A stretch of 32,515 nt of DNA from Planctomycetota bacterium (lineage in GTDB: Bacteria > Planctomycetota > Planctomycetia > Pirellulales > Pirellulaceae), in contig CAUJKA010000286.1 of assembly GCA_963204965.1 (NCBI GenBank), positions 1 to 32,515 of the forward strand, read 5' to 3'. Every line of letters starts with the position of its first letter. Position 1 is the stretch's first letter. The notes below the pieces were generated by a model. That model saw only the letters and a list, made by a program, of their open reading frames with translations. It had not been told where the DNA came from and searched no databases. A program made the translations under genes and the position numbers. Below are positions 25,129 to 32,515 of this stretch, one piece after another.

Positions 25129-26577
25129 ATGCGATCACTTGGAACAACTTTTGGAATGTTCGTTCTATCAATCGTATCAGCAGTTCAAGTCCATCAGCCA
25201 GGAACGCTCAAGGCTGATGAAACTTGGTCACAATTCCGAGGTCCCAACGGATCCGGCATATCTAGTTTGGCTGGATCGGTGCCTTCGGAGCTGGATCTTG
25301 AAAAGAACGTGAAGTGGAAAACGTCCTTGCCTGCCGGACATTCCTCTCCGGTGCTCTTTGATGGTCACATCTACTTAACAGCATCGCAGGAAGATTCACT
25401 GCTGACTATTTGTCTCGACCAGTCCACCGGAAAAGAATTGTGGCGACAAGCCGTAAATCGCGAACGCAAAGAGACTCTCGACCCTCGCAATAATCCGGCA
25501 AGTCCTTCGCCAGTGGTTAATGCGACAGGAGTCTACGTCTTCTTTCCAGAAGTTGGTCTGCTGGGTTATACGACAAAGGGCGAGCTAAAATGGAAGACGC
25601 CTCAAGGACCGTTCAACAATATCTACGGGATGGGCGCATCGCCAATCATTTGCGATGGCCGATTGATTCTAGTGTGCGACCACAACCTCAACTCGTACAT
25701 CGCAGCTTTTGATCTAGAATCCGGCAAGCAGCTCTGGAAGACTGATCGGCCTGAAGCTACCAGTGGACACTGCACACCTATTGAATTTCGACCTGAAGGT
25801 GGCGAAGTTCAGATCATCGCCGTCGGTTCCTTTTATTTAACAGCCTATTCAGCATCGACAGGCAAGAAGATTTGGTGGGTTGGAGGGCTGTGTTTTGAGA
25901 TGAAATCTACGCCGGTGATTCAAGGCGATACCATTTTCATCAACGGCTATGGTTCGCCACAGAACGAGGTCGAAGCCAGCTTTAAGATCGATGACTTCAC
26001 AGCAGTCGTATCACAAAAGGACTCCGACTCCGACGGATTGCTCAAGCTTGAGGAGATGCCCGATGAGCTCTCGAAGAACTTCTTTCCGGCGGTCGATCTA
26101 GACGGTAGTGGCAAGCTGGATGTGCGAGAGTGGGCTTATTTTCAGAATTCGATCGCCAGCAAGAATAGCATGATGGCAATTCGCTTGGGTGGTACTGGAG
26201 ACATGACCAGCAAGAGTACTTTGTGGAAGTACTTTCGCAACATACCACAACTGCCCTCCCCTGTTGTCGTTGGTGAAACGCTCTTCATGATCAGCGATCA
26301 GGGGATTGTGTCGAGCTTGAATACAGCCAGCGGGCAACTCATTAAACGAGGCCGACTGCAAGGGGCTGAAGGCAACATCTATGCCTCGCCGGTCGTCGCC
26401 GACAACAAGATCTACTTCATCACCGAGGACGGCAAAGTAGCGGTTACCGACACCACTCCACAATTCAACATTCTCTCTACATCACAATTCAAAGAACGCT
26501 GCTACGCCACTCCCGCCTTTGACCGGGACCATATTTACATTCGAACAGAAAAAGCACTTTATGCTTTTGGCAAGTAA
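25129..26577 (+). CDS. Exported PQQ-type beta-propeller protein with an inserted EF-hand pair
   Basis: 482 residues from ATG, with AAGGA before it. A signal peptide (FGMFVLSIVSAVQ) is followed by WSQFRGPNGSGIS, typical of the mature start of planctomycete PQQ-like proteins. Propeller blades show the AFDLESGKQLWKTD, TAYSASTGKKIWW and SSLNTASGQLIKRGRLQG patterns. Between blades, residues 298-309 and 323-334 form two 12-residue EF-hand loops (DSDSDG...E, DLDGSG...E) with Asp at 1, 3 and Glu at 12, so calcium binding is likely. It is probably periplasmic or surface-exposed. These proteins often lack true quinone-binding catalytic residues, and an enzymatic role is not shown. Confidence 0.9.
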   Translation: MRSLGTTFGMFVLSIVSAVQVHQPGTLKADETWSQFRGPNGSGISSLAGSVPSELDLEKNVKWKTSLPAGHSSPVLFDGHIYLTASQEDSLLTICLDQSTGKELWRQAVNRERKETLDPRNNPASPSPVVNATGVYVFFPEVGLLGYTTKGELKWKTPQGPFNNIYGMGASPIICDGRLILVCDHNLNSYIAAFDLESGKQLWKTDRPEATSGHCTPIEFRPEGGEVQIIAVGSFYLTAYSASTGKKIWWVGGLCFEMKSTPVIQGDTIFINGYGSPQNEVEASFKIDDFTAVVSQKDSDSDGLLKLEEMPDELSKNFFPAVDLDGSGKLDVREWAYFQNSIASKNSMMAIRLGGTGDMTSKSTLWKYFRNIPQLPSPVVVGETLFMISDQGIVSSLNTASGQLIKRGRLQGAEGNIYASPVVADNKIYFITEDGKVAVTDTTPQFNILSTSQFKERCYATPAFDRDHIYIRTEKALYAFGK

Positions 26578-26581
26578 GCCG

Positions 26582-27028
26582 CTATTGAGTGTCTTCTTCA
26601 GGGCTTGATTCTTCCTCCCCTCGCCCCGCTTCGGGGAGAGGGGCCGGGGGTGAGGGGTTCTTAGCCTCTCCCACAAACTCCCGAATAGTCGCCAAAACAT
26701 TGCCATCTTCGCGAATCACAGCGTAACCAGGTATACGTAAGATTTTATATCCAAGACTTTGAAGAAACCGATCAGGTGCTCGATCATGCTCCATACCTTC
26801 GTCGGTGAAGTGCCCTTCCCCATCAATCTCGATTATCAAGTTCAGTTCGACGCAGCAGAAGTCGACTGTGTATGGCGGAATTGGGTACTCGCGACGAAAC
26901 TTCGCGCCAAGTATCTGGCGATTGCGAATCCACTGCCAAACAGTAGCAGCGAACTCGTTAGAGTTACGGCGTTGATGGCGAGCGAAATCGATGGAATCTG
27001 GCAATCGAGCTTGGCTACGTTTTGTCAT
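26582..27028 (-). CDS. DUF559-type PD-(D/E)xK endonuclease-like protein
   Basis: 148 residues from the second in-frame ATG (MTKRSQARLP); an upstream ATG at 27061 would start inside a repeat. The body carries FRREYPIPPYTVDFCCVELN followed by LIIEIDGEGHF and LGYKILRIPGYAVIRE, the restriction-endonuclease-like fold of the DUF559/Vsr relatives: Asp in YTVDF, and the E-x-D-G pair in IEIDG. The family is widespread and its target is largely undetermined. The C-terminal tail (SPPAPLPEAGRGE) is encoded by a GC-rich palindromic repeat, and an inverted copy sits 20 bases upstream of the start, so the gene is bracketed by the repeat family. Confidence 0.85.
   Translation of the reverse strand: MTKRSQARLPDSIDFARHQRRNSNEFAATVWQWIRNRQILGAKFRREYPIPPYTVDFCCVELNLIIEIDGEGHFTDEGMEHDRAPDRFLQSLGYKILRIPGYAVIREDGNVLATIREFVGEAKNPSPPAPLPEAGRGEEESSPEEDTQ
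26615..26662 (+). repeat. Element E, copy 1: GC-rich palindromic repeat within the 3' end of the DUF559 gene
   Basis: A 48-base unit beginning CTCCCCTCGCCCCGCTTCGG. Its first half forms a hairpin (CCCCTC-g-CCCC pairing with GGGG-a-GAGGGG). It is identical to 27212-27259 and encodes the last part of the nuclease on the other strand. Confidence 0.95.
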
Positions 27029-27047
27029 TGTGACAGTCCTTATCGTG

Positions 27048-27096
27048 CCCCTCAACCCCAACCCCTCTCCCCTTCGTTCCTCAGGGGCGAGGGGAG
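27048..27096 (-). repeat. Element E, diverged inverted copy upstream of the DUF559 gene
   Basis: CCCCTCAACCCCAACCCCTC and following bases are the reverse complement of the 48-base unit with several changes, including an altered loop. It lies 20 bases upstream of the DUF559 start and in the opposite orientation to the other two copies. Confidence 0.85.
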
Positions 27097-27211
27097 CCAG
27101 AACATGATGCTAACGCAGCGTATATTAGCTGCAAGTGTTCCCCCAATTAGTCAGATGAATTTACAGACCTATCCGCCAAATCTATCATTGGAAGCAGCTA
27201 TTTTTTTCTTA

Positions 27212-27259
27212 CTCCCCTCGCCCCGCTTCGGGGAGAGGGGCCGGGGGTGAGGGGTTCTT
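27212..27259 (+). repeat. Element E, copy 2: exact direct repeat of the 48-base unit
   Basis: Identical across 48 bases to 26615-26662 and in the same orientation. With the inverted copy it brackets the DUF559 gene and its upstream region. It ends 49 bases before the stop of the minus-strand flippase gene. Confidence 0.95.
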
Positions 27260-27308
27260 TGGCCAATTGACTCTAGCAAAAAATGCCAAACAGCTCACCC
27301 AACAGCCA

Positions 27309-28826
27309 CTACCACACGCTAGAAAGTGGCAGACCAAAGCGTTGAAGACGGGGGATGATCCAGTTGTCGATAGATTGCCGGTCTTGATCGTCTAAGATAC
27401 AGTTGGTCCGGCCGCAAATGTAGGCGAGGATCAAGAATGCGGCGGCGGAGATGTAGACTCCGGTGATCAGGGTTAACGGCAAGCAGCAAAGAAGGATTGT
27501 CTTTCGCTGAATGGGGCAGCCTTCGCGATGTAGTCGCCAGCAGATCAAGAGAAATAACATGGCGTTGGAGGAGGTCGTGGCTAACGCAGCACCATACAAG
27601 CCCATCCATTGAATCAATGGCCAGTTGAGCCCGATGTTCAGGGTTAGGCCTAAGGCTAAAAGCAATGCGTTCTGCTTGCCCTTCTCGGCACAAAGCAAAT
27701 ATGCTGAAGCAATCATGGTGAGTCCAGACCAAGTCGCTTGCATCAATCCCAACGGCAAAATTTGATACGCGGGACCAAACCTGCCTGCGAAGAACCAATC
27801 GAATAGAAAGGGTGCAGTGGCCAGAGCGCCTACAGACAAGCCAGTGAAGATAATGCATAAGATAACCAACATGTGATTCATGTTGCGAGCGATACGATCA
27901 AACTGCTTCTTCTCCCAATCAGCACTTAAGTACGGCAAGTAGATACCGCCAAACATCATGGCTAGACTGAGAAGCAGATTTGGAATGATTCGTCCGCAAT
28001 AAAACTGACCTACATGAGCTTGACCCAGTTGCGCATCGTCGCCGCTAAAGTGAAGCAGCATGTAGCGATCGCTAAGTTCAAACGAGTTCGACAAGAGATT
28101 TGTCGCCCAAAGTGCTACGGCAAAAGGAACAATCCGCCTCCACATGCTCGCAGAACTAGAACTGGTCGAACCAGCCATCTCGTCGCGAGCCAAAGTCAGT
28201 CCGTAAAGCGCTGGAATCATGGCTAACAGGTACGAAATCGCAAAGCAAGGCAGAAGCACTGCCCACGACTTGTAGTAGTAGATGCCTGCGACACCAAGAA
28301 CGCAAAACGAAAAACTGTTGACGAACTGCATCAGAGAAACAAGCCGTACCTGACGCAGTCCCAGAATGACATCGTAAAGGAAGTTATGTATCGTTAGCAC
28401 CGCTAGTGTAATGACGGTCCAAACGATAATGCTGTAGCCCTGCGGCTGGCCATACAAGGCGACCGCCGTGGACTCGGGCATGGCTAACATGAAGACGGTA
28501 GCCGCAGTCAAAGCGACAAGACAGACGATCCCCACGCGGCGAAGATAACTCTTCAGATCACCTTGCTGGCGGTAGTGTTCCACGAATTTTCCGAACGATC
28601 CCGGCAAGCCGAGAACAATGAACGGTGGCGCGATGACAAAGAACGAATTGGCCATCGACCATAAGCCCAATTCGCTTTCGGGCAAGAATAGACTGAAACC
28701 CAGATTGCGACCGAGGCCAACAACGCGCTGAAGGATGCTGATGACCAGCATCACCGCCACACCAGCGGCGAAGGCATCGCCAATGGGCTTCGTCGAAGTA
28801 GATTCGCAAGTCAGAGTGCGACTCAT
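27309..28826 (-). CDS. Polysaccharide/oligosaccharide flippase, Wzx-like (MOP superfamily)
   Basis: 505 residues, about 12 to 14 hydrophobic segments, and no signal peptide beyond the first helix. Membrane segments include AAGVAVMLVISILQRVVGLG, FFVIAPPFIVLGLPGSFGKF, GIVCLVALTAATVFMLAMP, and in the C-terminal half LLLALGLTLNIGLNWPLIQW and LITGVYISAAAFLILAYIC. GxGLGR and LGLPGSFGKFVEHYR at the second helix are typical of O-antigen-type lipid-linked sugar flippases in the inner membrane. The start overlaps the methyltransferase stop by 4 bases (ATGA), so the two are translationally coupled. A role in surface glycan export is inferred. Confidence 0.88.
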   Translation of the reverse strand: MSRTLTCESTSTKPIGDAFAAGVAVMLVISILQRVVGLGRNLGFSLFLPESELGLWSMANSFFVIAPPFIVLGLPGSFGKFVEHYRQQGDLKSYLRRVGIVCLVALTAATVFMLAMPESTAVALYGQPQGYSIIVWTVITLAVLTIHNFLYDVILGLRQVRLVSLMQFVNSFSFCVLGVAGIYYYKSWAVLLPCFAISYLLAMIPALYGLTLARDEMAGSTSSSSASMWRRIVPFAVALWATNLLSNSFELSDRYMLLHFSGDDAQLGQAHVGQFYCGRIIPNLLLSLAMMFGGIYLPYLSADWEKKQFDRIARNMNHMLVILCIIFTGLSVGALATAPFLFDWFFAGRFGPAYQILPLGLMQATWSGLTMIASAYLLCAEKGKQNALLLALGLTLNIGLNWPLIQWMGLYGAALATTSSNAMLFLLICWRLHREGCPIQRKTILLCCLPLTLITGVYISAAAFLILAYICGRTNCILDDQDRQSIDNWIIPRLQRFGLPLSSVW

Positions 28827-29809
28827 GACTCAAGTGGCTTCATCGCGATAGTACAACTAAGTCCGAACCGTCGGCAAAACTGGACGGCCAGAGGGAACGG
28901 CAAGCTTTCCAACAGCGGCTCAAGAGCACATTTAGTACGAGTGAAGCTCAGCAGCGAGCTGAGATAGATTTGTTTTCGGTCGATGAAGCTTGGTGTAGTT
29001 ACGCGCGAGAAGCCAACGCTTAGCAGCAGCCCACAGACTTCGCGCAGAGTGTACTCTTTTAGATGGAAGCCTTCAGCCTCACTTCGCGGGGGGCGGAAGC
29101 TGCTGGTAATGTCACTGGGTCGCATGTGCCAGTTCGGAGTGATGGTGATCAGCAATCCGCCAGGCTTGAGAAGAGAGTACAAACCGCTTAAATACTGTTC
29201 TATTTCGTCGACAGGAATATGTTCGAAGACATCGTTCCAGTAAGCCACGCTAAAGCTACCGCGGACCTTCGCGAGATCGACTGTGCGAAAATCGCCGAGG
29301 AACAGATTGTCGAAGTTGACAGCAGAGATTTGTTGTTTGGCTCGTTGCAGTAGCTCTGGAACTACTTCAAGTCCACCGACTCGGTAACCAGCTCGATCAG
29401 CTTGACCAAGCAAAGCTCCCGCGCTACAACCCAACTCGAATAGACCACCTCGAATGCCTCGTCGTTCTTGCTCTTGGAGTACTCGCAGAACTAAGTCAGC
29501 GTAACGTGGGTCCATGCCCATGCTGAACACGCCCTGAGTCTGCCCGCGTTGGCCTTGTTCATCAAGAATCGAGCAGATCGACGCGTAAGCGGTGCGAATG
29601 ATATCTGCGCGCTCTTGCGAGTCTCGCGGAGAAGCCGCAATCGCCCGTGCGAACAATGGCTCTTGCTCAGCTTGAAGAGCCACAAGCTCGGACAAATCCA
29701 GCGTATCGATGGCTACTAAGCGACCATCAGCAAGCTCCACACTTCGACCGGCCGGGACAGCTACTACGGTGTCTTGGACTGGGCTAGTGTGAGTGGACAG
29801 GGATAACAT
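28823..29809 (-). CDS. SAM-dependent class I methyltransferase
   Basis: 328 residues from ATG, with no membrane segment. About 100 N-terminal residues precede the Rossmann domain. Motif I is LFELGCSAGALLGQ, the acidic end of strand two is GGLEVVPEL, motif II is VAYWNDVFEHIP, and the post-motif is LLKPGGLLITITPNWH. This matches methyltransferases of the Methyltransf_11/23 type, often acting on sugars or lipids in glycan clusters. It is coupled to the flippase gene by a 4-base overlap, which points to modification of a surface glycan. The exact substrate is unknown. Confidence 0.88.
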   Translation of the reverse strand: MLSLSTHTSPVQDTVVAVPAGRSVELADGRLVAIDTLDLSELVALQAEQEPLFARAIAASPRDSQERADIIRTAYASICSILDEQGQRGQTQGVFSMGMDPRYADLVLRVLQEQERRGIRGGLFELGCSAGALLGQADRAGYRVGGLEVVPELLQRAKQQISAVNFDNLFLGDFRTVDLAKVRGSFSVAYWNDVFEHIPVDEIEQYLSGLYSLLKPGGLLITITPNWHMRPSDITSSFRPPRSEAEGFHLKEYTLREVCGLLLSVGFSRVTTPSFIDRKQIYLSSLLSFTRTKCALEPLLESLPFPLAVQFCRRFGLSCTIAMKPLES

Positions 29810-30001
29810 TTTCGGGCCTTATTAGTGGGATTCTGAACCATAGGTTGCCAGTCCGAAGTTGTCCAACCGTTGGGAAATTTAAAGCGTTCTCGCAATCCAA
29901 CTAGGCTGCGGAATCGGAAATAGCGTTAAAGTCGATATTCCGTTATCATCTTTGGACTATCGAACTCTCCTCAGCGCCCATGATCAAGGTCCGGTTTTCG
30001 C
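29810..30001. promoter_or_regulatory. Divergent promoter region, methyltransferase/HerA-like gene
   Basis: 192 bases between divergent starts. The AT-rich TTAAAGTCGATATTCCGTTA near 29928-29947 could hold a plus-strand promoter, but hexamers are not convincing. No repeat element is present here, unlike most other gaps in the window. Confidence 0.3.
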
Positions 30002-32503
30002 ATGTCAGACGTTCAACCCGATTACGAACTACCAGCATCGTTTTATCTAGGAAAAAAATTCGAACTCAACGGTCGTCAATTGCTCGACGACAAAGTCCTT
30101 TACGACGCTAAAGATATGACGACGCACATGATGTGCGTCGGCATGACGGGTAGTGGAAAGACTGGCCTGTGTTTAGCGCTGTTGGAAGAGGCGGCCATCG
30201 ATGGCATTCCCGCGATCTGTGTCGATCCCAAAGGCGATCTCGGCAATTTGTTGCTGAGCTTTCCAGAGCTGCGGGCCAGCGATTTTGATGCATGGATCGA
30301 GCCAGGAGAAGCTGCGCGAAAAGGTGTGGATGCCGCCGAGTATTCTCAGCAGGTCGCCGACATGTGGCGCAAGGGGCTCAAGTCGTGGGACCAAGAGCCA
30401 TCGCGGATTCAGAAGTTTCGCGATTCGGTGGACATGGCGATCTACACTCCTGGAAGCAACGCGGGTATACCGCTGACGGTTTTGAAGAGCTTTGACGCGC
30501 CACCGCAACAAGTGATCGACGATAGCGAACTGTTCCGTGAACGCATCGCTGGTGCCGCTTCGGGATTGCTAACGTTGATGGGTGTTGAAGCCGATCCGCT
30601 CTCCAGTCGCGAACACATCTTGCTTTCGAACATTTTTGATCAAGCATGGCGTAAGGGTCAGAACTTAGATCTGCCATCGCTGATCCGCAGCATTCAAAGC
30701 CCACCGATCGACAAGATTGGCGTGTTCGACTTGGAGAGCTTCTTTCCGGCCGCAGATCGCTTGAAGATGGCCATGAGTCTCAACAACTTGCTTGCCAGTC
30801 CATCGTTCGCAGGATGGTTAGAAGGGCAACCGCTGGACATCAAGAGCTTGCTCTACACCAGCCAAGGCAAGCCGCGATTGTCGATCATCTCCATTGCGCA
30901 TTTGAGCGATTCGGAGCGAATGTTCTTCGTGACAATCCTCTTGAACGAGCTTCTGAGTTGGATGCGAACGCAGCCAGGTACTAGCAGTCTTCGCGCGCTG
31001 TTCTACATGGACGAAGTCTATGGCTACTTTCCGCCGACTGCCAAGCCACCGTCGAAGCCACCGATGATGATTCTGCTCAAGCAAGCTCGCGCGTTCGGTC
31101 TAGGCATCGCGCTAGCCACGCAGAACCCGGTCGATTTGGACTACAAAGGTCTCGCGAATATCGGCACTTGGTTCCTTGGACGTCTACAGACTCAGCGCGA
31201 CAAAGATCGCGTCATCGAAGGCTTGGAAGGCGCGGCGGCGCAAACTGGCAGCAAATTTGACAAAGCGGCGATGTGCGAACAGCTGGCCGCGTTGGGCAAT
31301 CGAGTCTTCTTGATGAACAATGTTCACGACGATGGACCAACTGTCTTTCAATCGCGCTGGGCGCTGTCTTATCTCCGCGGGCCACTATCACGGCAGCAGA
31401 TCCAAAAGCTGATGGATTCACGGCGCAGTGAACTGACAAGCGGCAAGTCTAACGCTCCCAACGGGAACTCGGCAGCATCAACGGCCGGTTCTACTTCGAC
31501 TAGCGCGCAGGCGACGAACACAACAGCAAGTCCAGCATCGGCGATTCCTAAGAATACTCGGCCTTTAGTACCGACAACGATCCATGAACGCTTTTGGATG
31601 AGCTCCAAACGACCCGCAGATGGCTCACGATTGATCTATCGACCAGGGTTGTTAGCGACAGCGGCCTGTCACTTTGTAAATGCGTCAAGCAAGTTAGATG
31701 ATTGGCATGATCGATCGCTGTTGTATACCTACTTGGGTGAATTGCCCGAACAGGTTTGGCGTAACGCAGTGGAACTGCCGCCTGGAATTCTTGAATTAGC
31801 CAAATCACCCGAAGATGATTTTGAATTCGAAGACACGCCCGGCGCGATGCTCAATGAAAAGTCGTTTAAGCAATGGAACAAAGAACTGCTCGACGAACTT
31901 TATCGCAATCGGCCGATGGAACTGTTCAGTTGTAAAGAGTTGAAGCGGATCAGCGAGCCCGGCCAAGACGAAGTCGATGTGAGAGTAGCTTGGTCGCAGG
32001 AGGTCCGCGAGCAGCGGGACCTGGAAAAGACAAAGCTCCAGCAGAAGTACGCAAGCAAGATTGATGCGCTAGAGGCCAAGATTTTGGCAGCTCAGCAGAA
32101 GCTTGAGAAGCAACAGGCCCAGTATGACAAAGAGAAGTGGAACACGATTCTAAACATCGGCACCACAGTGCTTGGACGATTGTTGGGGAACAAAGTCACA
32201 GCGACTCGCACCGCCACAGCCGGTCGCGGAGCGGTTCGAGCCGCGGAGAAACGTACCGGTGTCGGCCAAGCCTCTGAGACGCTTGAATCGCTGCTGGCCG
32301 CAAGGGAAGAATTGGTGCAGGAGTGCGAGCAAGAGATCGAAGAGATCAAGAGCAAGTATTCGCCCGAAGGTCTAACGCTCGAAAAGATCGAAGTCCCCTG
32401 CCGTAAAAGTGATACGAAAGTCGATCTCTTTTGCTTGGTGTGGGTACCCTTCCAAGTCAACAAGAATGGAATCGCTTCACCTCTGGTAGAAATACCGAAG
32501 TAA
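30002..32503 (+). CDS. HerA/DUF87-like P-loop ATPase with C-terminal coiled coil
   Basis: 833 residues, complete. Walker A is GMTGSGKT (47-54), followed by AICVDPKGDLGNLL, the D-P-K-G-D signature of HerA/VirB4-type ATPases. Walker B is LFYMDEV (about 334-340), and the sensor LATQNPVDLDYKGL follows. A Ser/Thr/Ala-rich low-complexity linker lies near residues 475-515. The C-terminal third has a long charged coiled coil (about 665-710 and again 755-785) and ends CLVWVPFQV. HerA-type motors pump or unwind DNA, and relatives act in secretion and defence. No NurA-type nuclease or defence partner lies in the window. Its length suggests a self-contained conserved family, not classical HerA (about 500 residues). 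Confidence 0.87.
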   Translation: MSDVQPDYELPASFYLGKKFELNGRQLLDDKVLYDAKDMTTHMMCVGMTGSGKTGLCLALLEEAAIDGIPAICVDPKGDLGNLLLSFPELRASDFDAWIEPGEAARKGVDAAEYSQQVADMWRKGLKSWDQEPSRIQKFRDSVDMAIYTPGSNAGIPLTVLKSFDAPPQQVIDDSELFRERIAGAASGLLTLMGVEADPLSSREHILLSNIFDQAWRKGQNLDLPSLIRSIQSPPIDKIGVFDLESFFPAADRLKMAMSLNNLLASPSFAGWLEGQPLDIKSLLYTSQGKPRLSIISIAHLSDSERMFFVTILLNELLSWMRTQPGTSSLRALFYMDEVYGYFPPTAKPPSKPPMMILLKQARAFGLGIALATQNPVDLDYKGLANIGTWFLGRLQTQRDKDRVIEGLEGAAAQTGSKFDKAAMCEQLAALGNRVFLMNNVHDDGPTVFQSRWALSYLRGPLSRQQIQKLMDSRRSELTSGKSNAPNGNSAASTAGSTSTSAQATNTTASPASAIPKNTRPLVPTTIHERFWMSSKRPADGSRLIYRPGLLATAACHFVNASSKLDDWHDRSLLYTYLGELPEQVWRNAVELPPGILELAKSPEDDFEFEDTPGAMLNEKSFKQWNKELLDELYRNRPMELFSCKELKRISEPGQDEVDVRVAWSQEVREQRDLEKTKLQQKYASKIDALEAKILAAQQKLEKQQAQYDKEKWNTILNIGTTVLGRLLGNKVTATRTATAGRGAVRAAEKRTGVGQASETLESLLAAREELVQECEQEIEEIKSKYSPEGLTLEKIEVPCRKSDTKVDLFCLVWVPFQVNKNGIASPLVEIPK

Positions 32504-32515
32504 CATGCCAAGGCG

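Overview
The window looks like chromosomal DNA of a planctomycete, probably of the Pirellulales. This is inferred from gene content, not from a marker search. The signs are a giant YD/RHS surface protein with an internal dockerin, an exported PQQ-type propeller with EF-hands and an FRGPNGSG start, an ECF-like sigma factor of the planctomycete type, a Tat-exported phosphoesterase beside a ceramidase-family protein, and many short palindromic intergenic repeats.

Bases 1-13000 are accessory. A >2400-residue RHS protein, open at the left edge, ends in an AT-rich variable C-terminus. Its His/Asp spacing resembles the zinc phospholipase C / P1 nuclease / HET-C fold, so it is a candidate polymorphic toxin. 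Two tandem paralogous exported propeller-like proteins follow after 13 nt and are candidate immunity or accessory proteins. Next come small membrane proteins and two minus-strand proteins resembling immunity-type families (DUF2262/DUF6985-like, from recall), with a very short ORF overlapping the second. A metallophosphoesterase and a neutral-ceramidase-family protein form a minus-strand operon.

Bases 14400-17500 hold a HEAT-repeat protein, a small single-pass membrane protein, an unrecognised 161-residue protein, and three different palindromic repeat elements.

Bases 17500-23700 are the replication-origin neighbourhood: glyA and a lone receiver domain on the minus strand, a short dnaA lacking domain I on the plus strand, a 1.2 kb non-coding stretch, dnaN, then a sigma factor. 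The non-coding stretch contains a perfect DnaA box, a spacer, and four CTA triplets followed by an AT-rich tract. That is the layout of a bacterial basal unwinding system (DnaA-trio), so oriC most likely lies between dnaA and dnaN. A G/T-rich repeat tract and a 97-bp palindromic repeat lie in the same gap.

Bases 23800-32515 hold a radical SAM protein with a PQQ/EF-hand protein, a DUF559 nuclease gene bracketed by GC-rich palindromic repeats, a flippase overlapping a SAM methyltransferase, and a HerA-like ATPase. No tRNA, rRNA, CRISPR array or recognisable transposase was seen.
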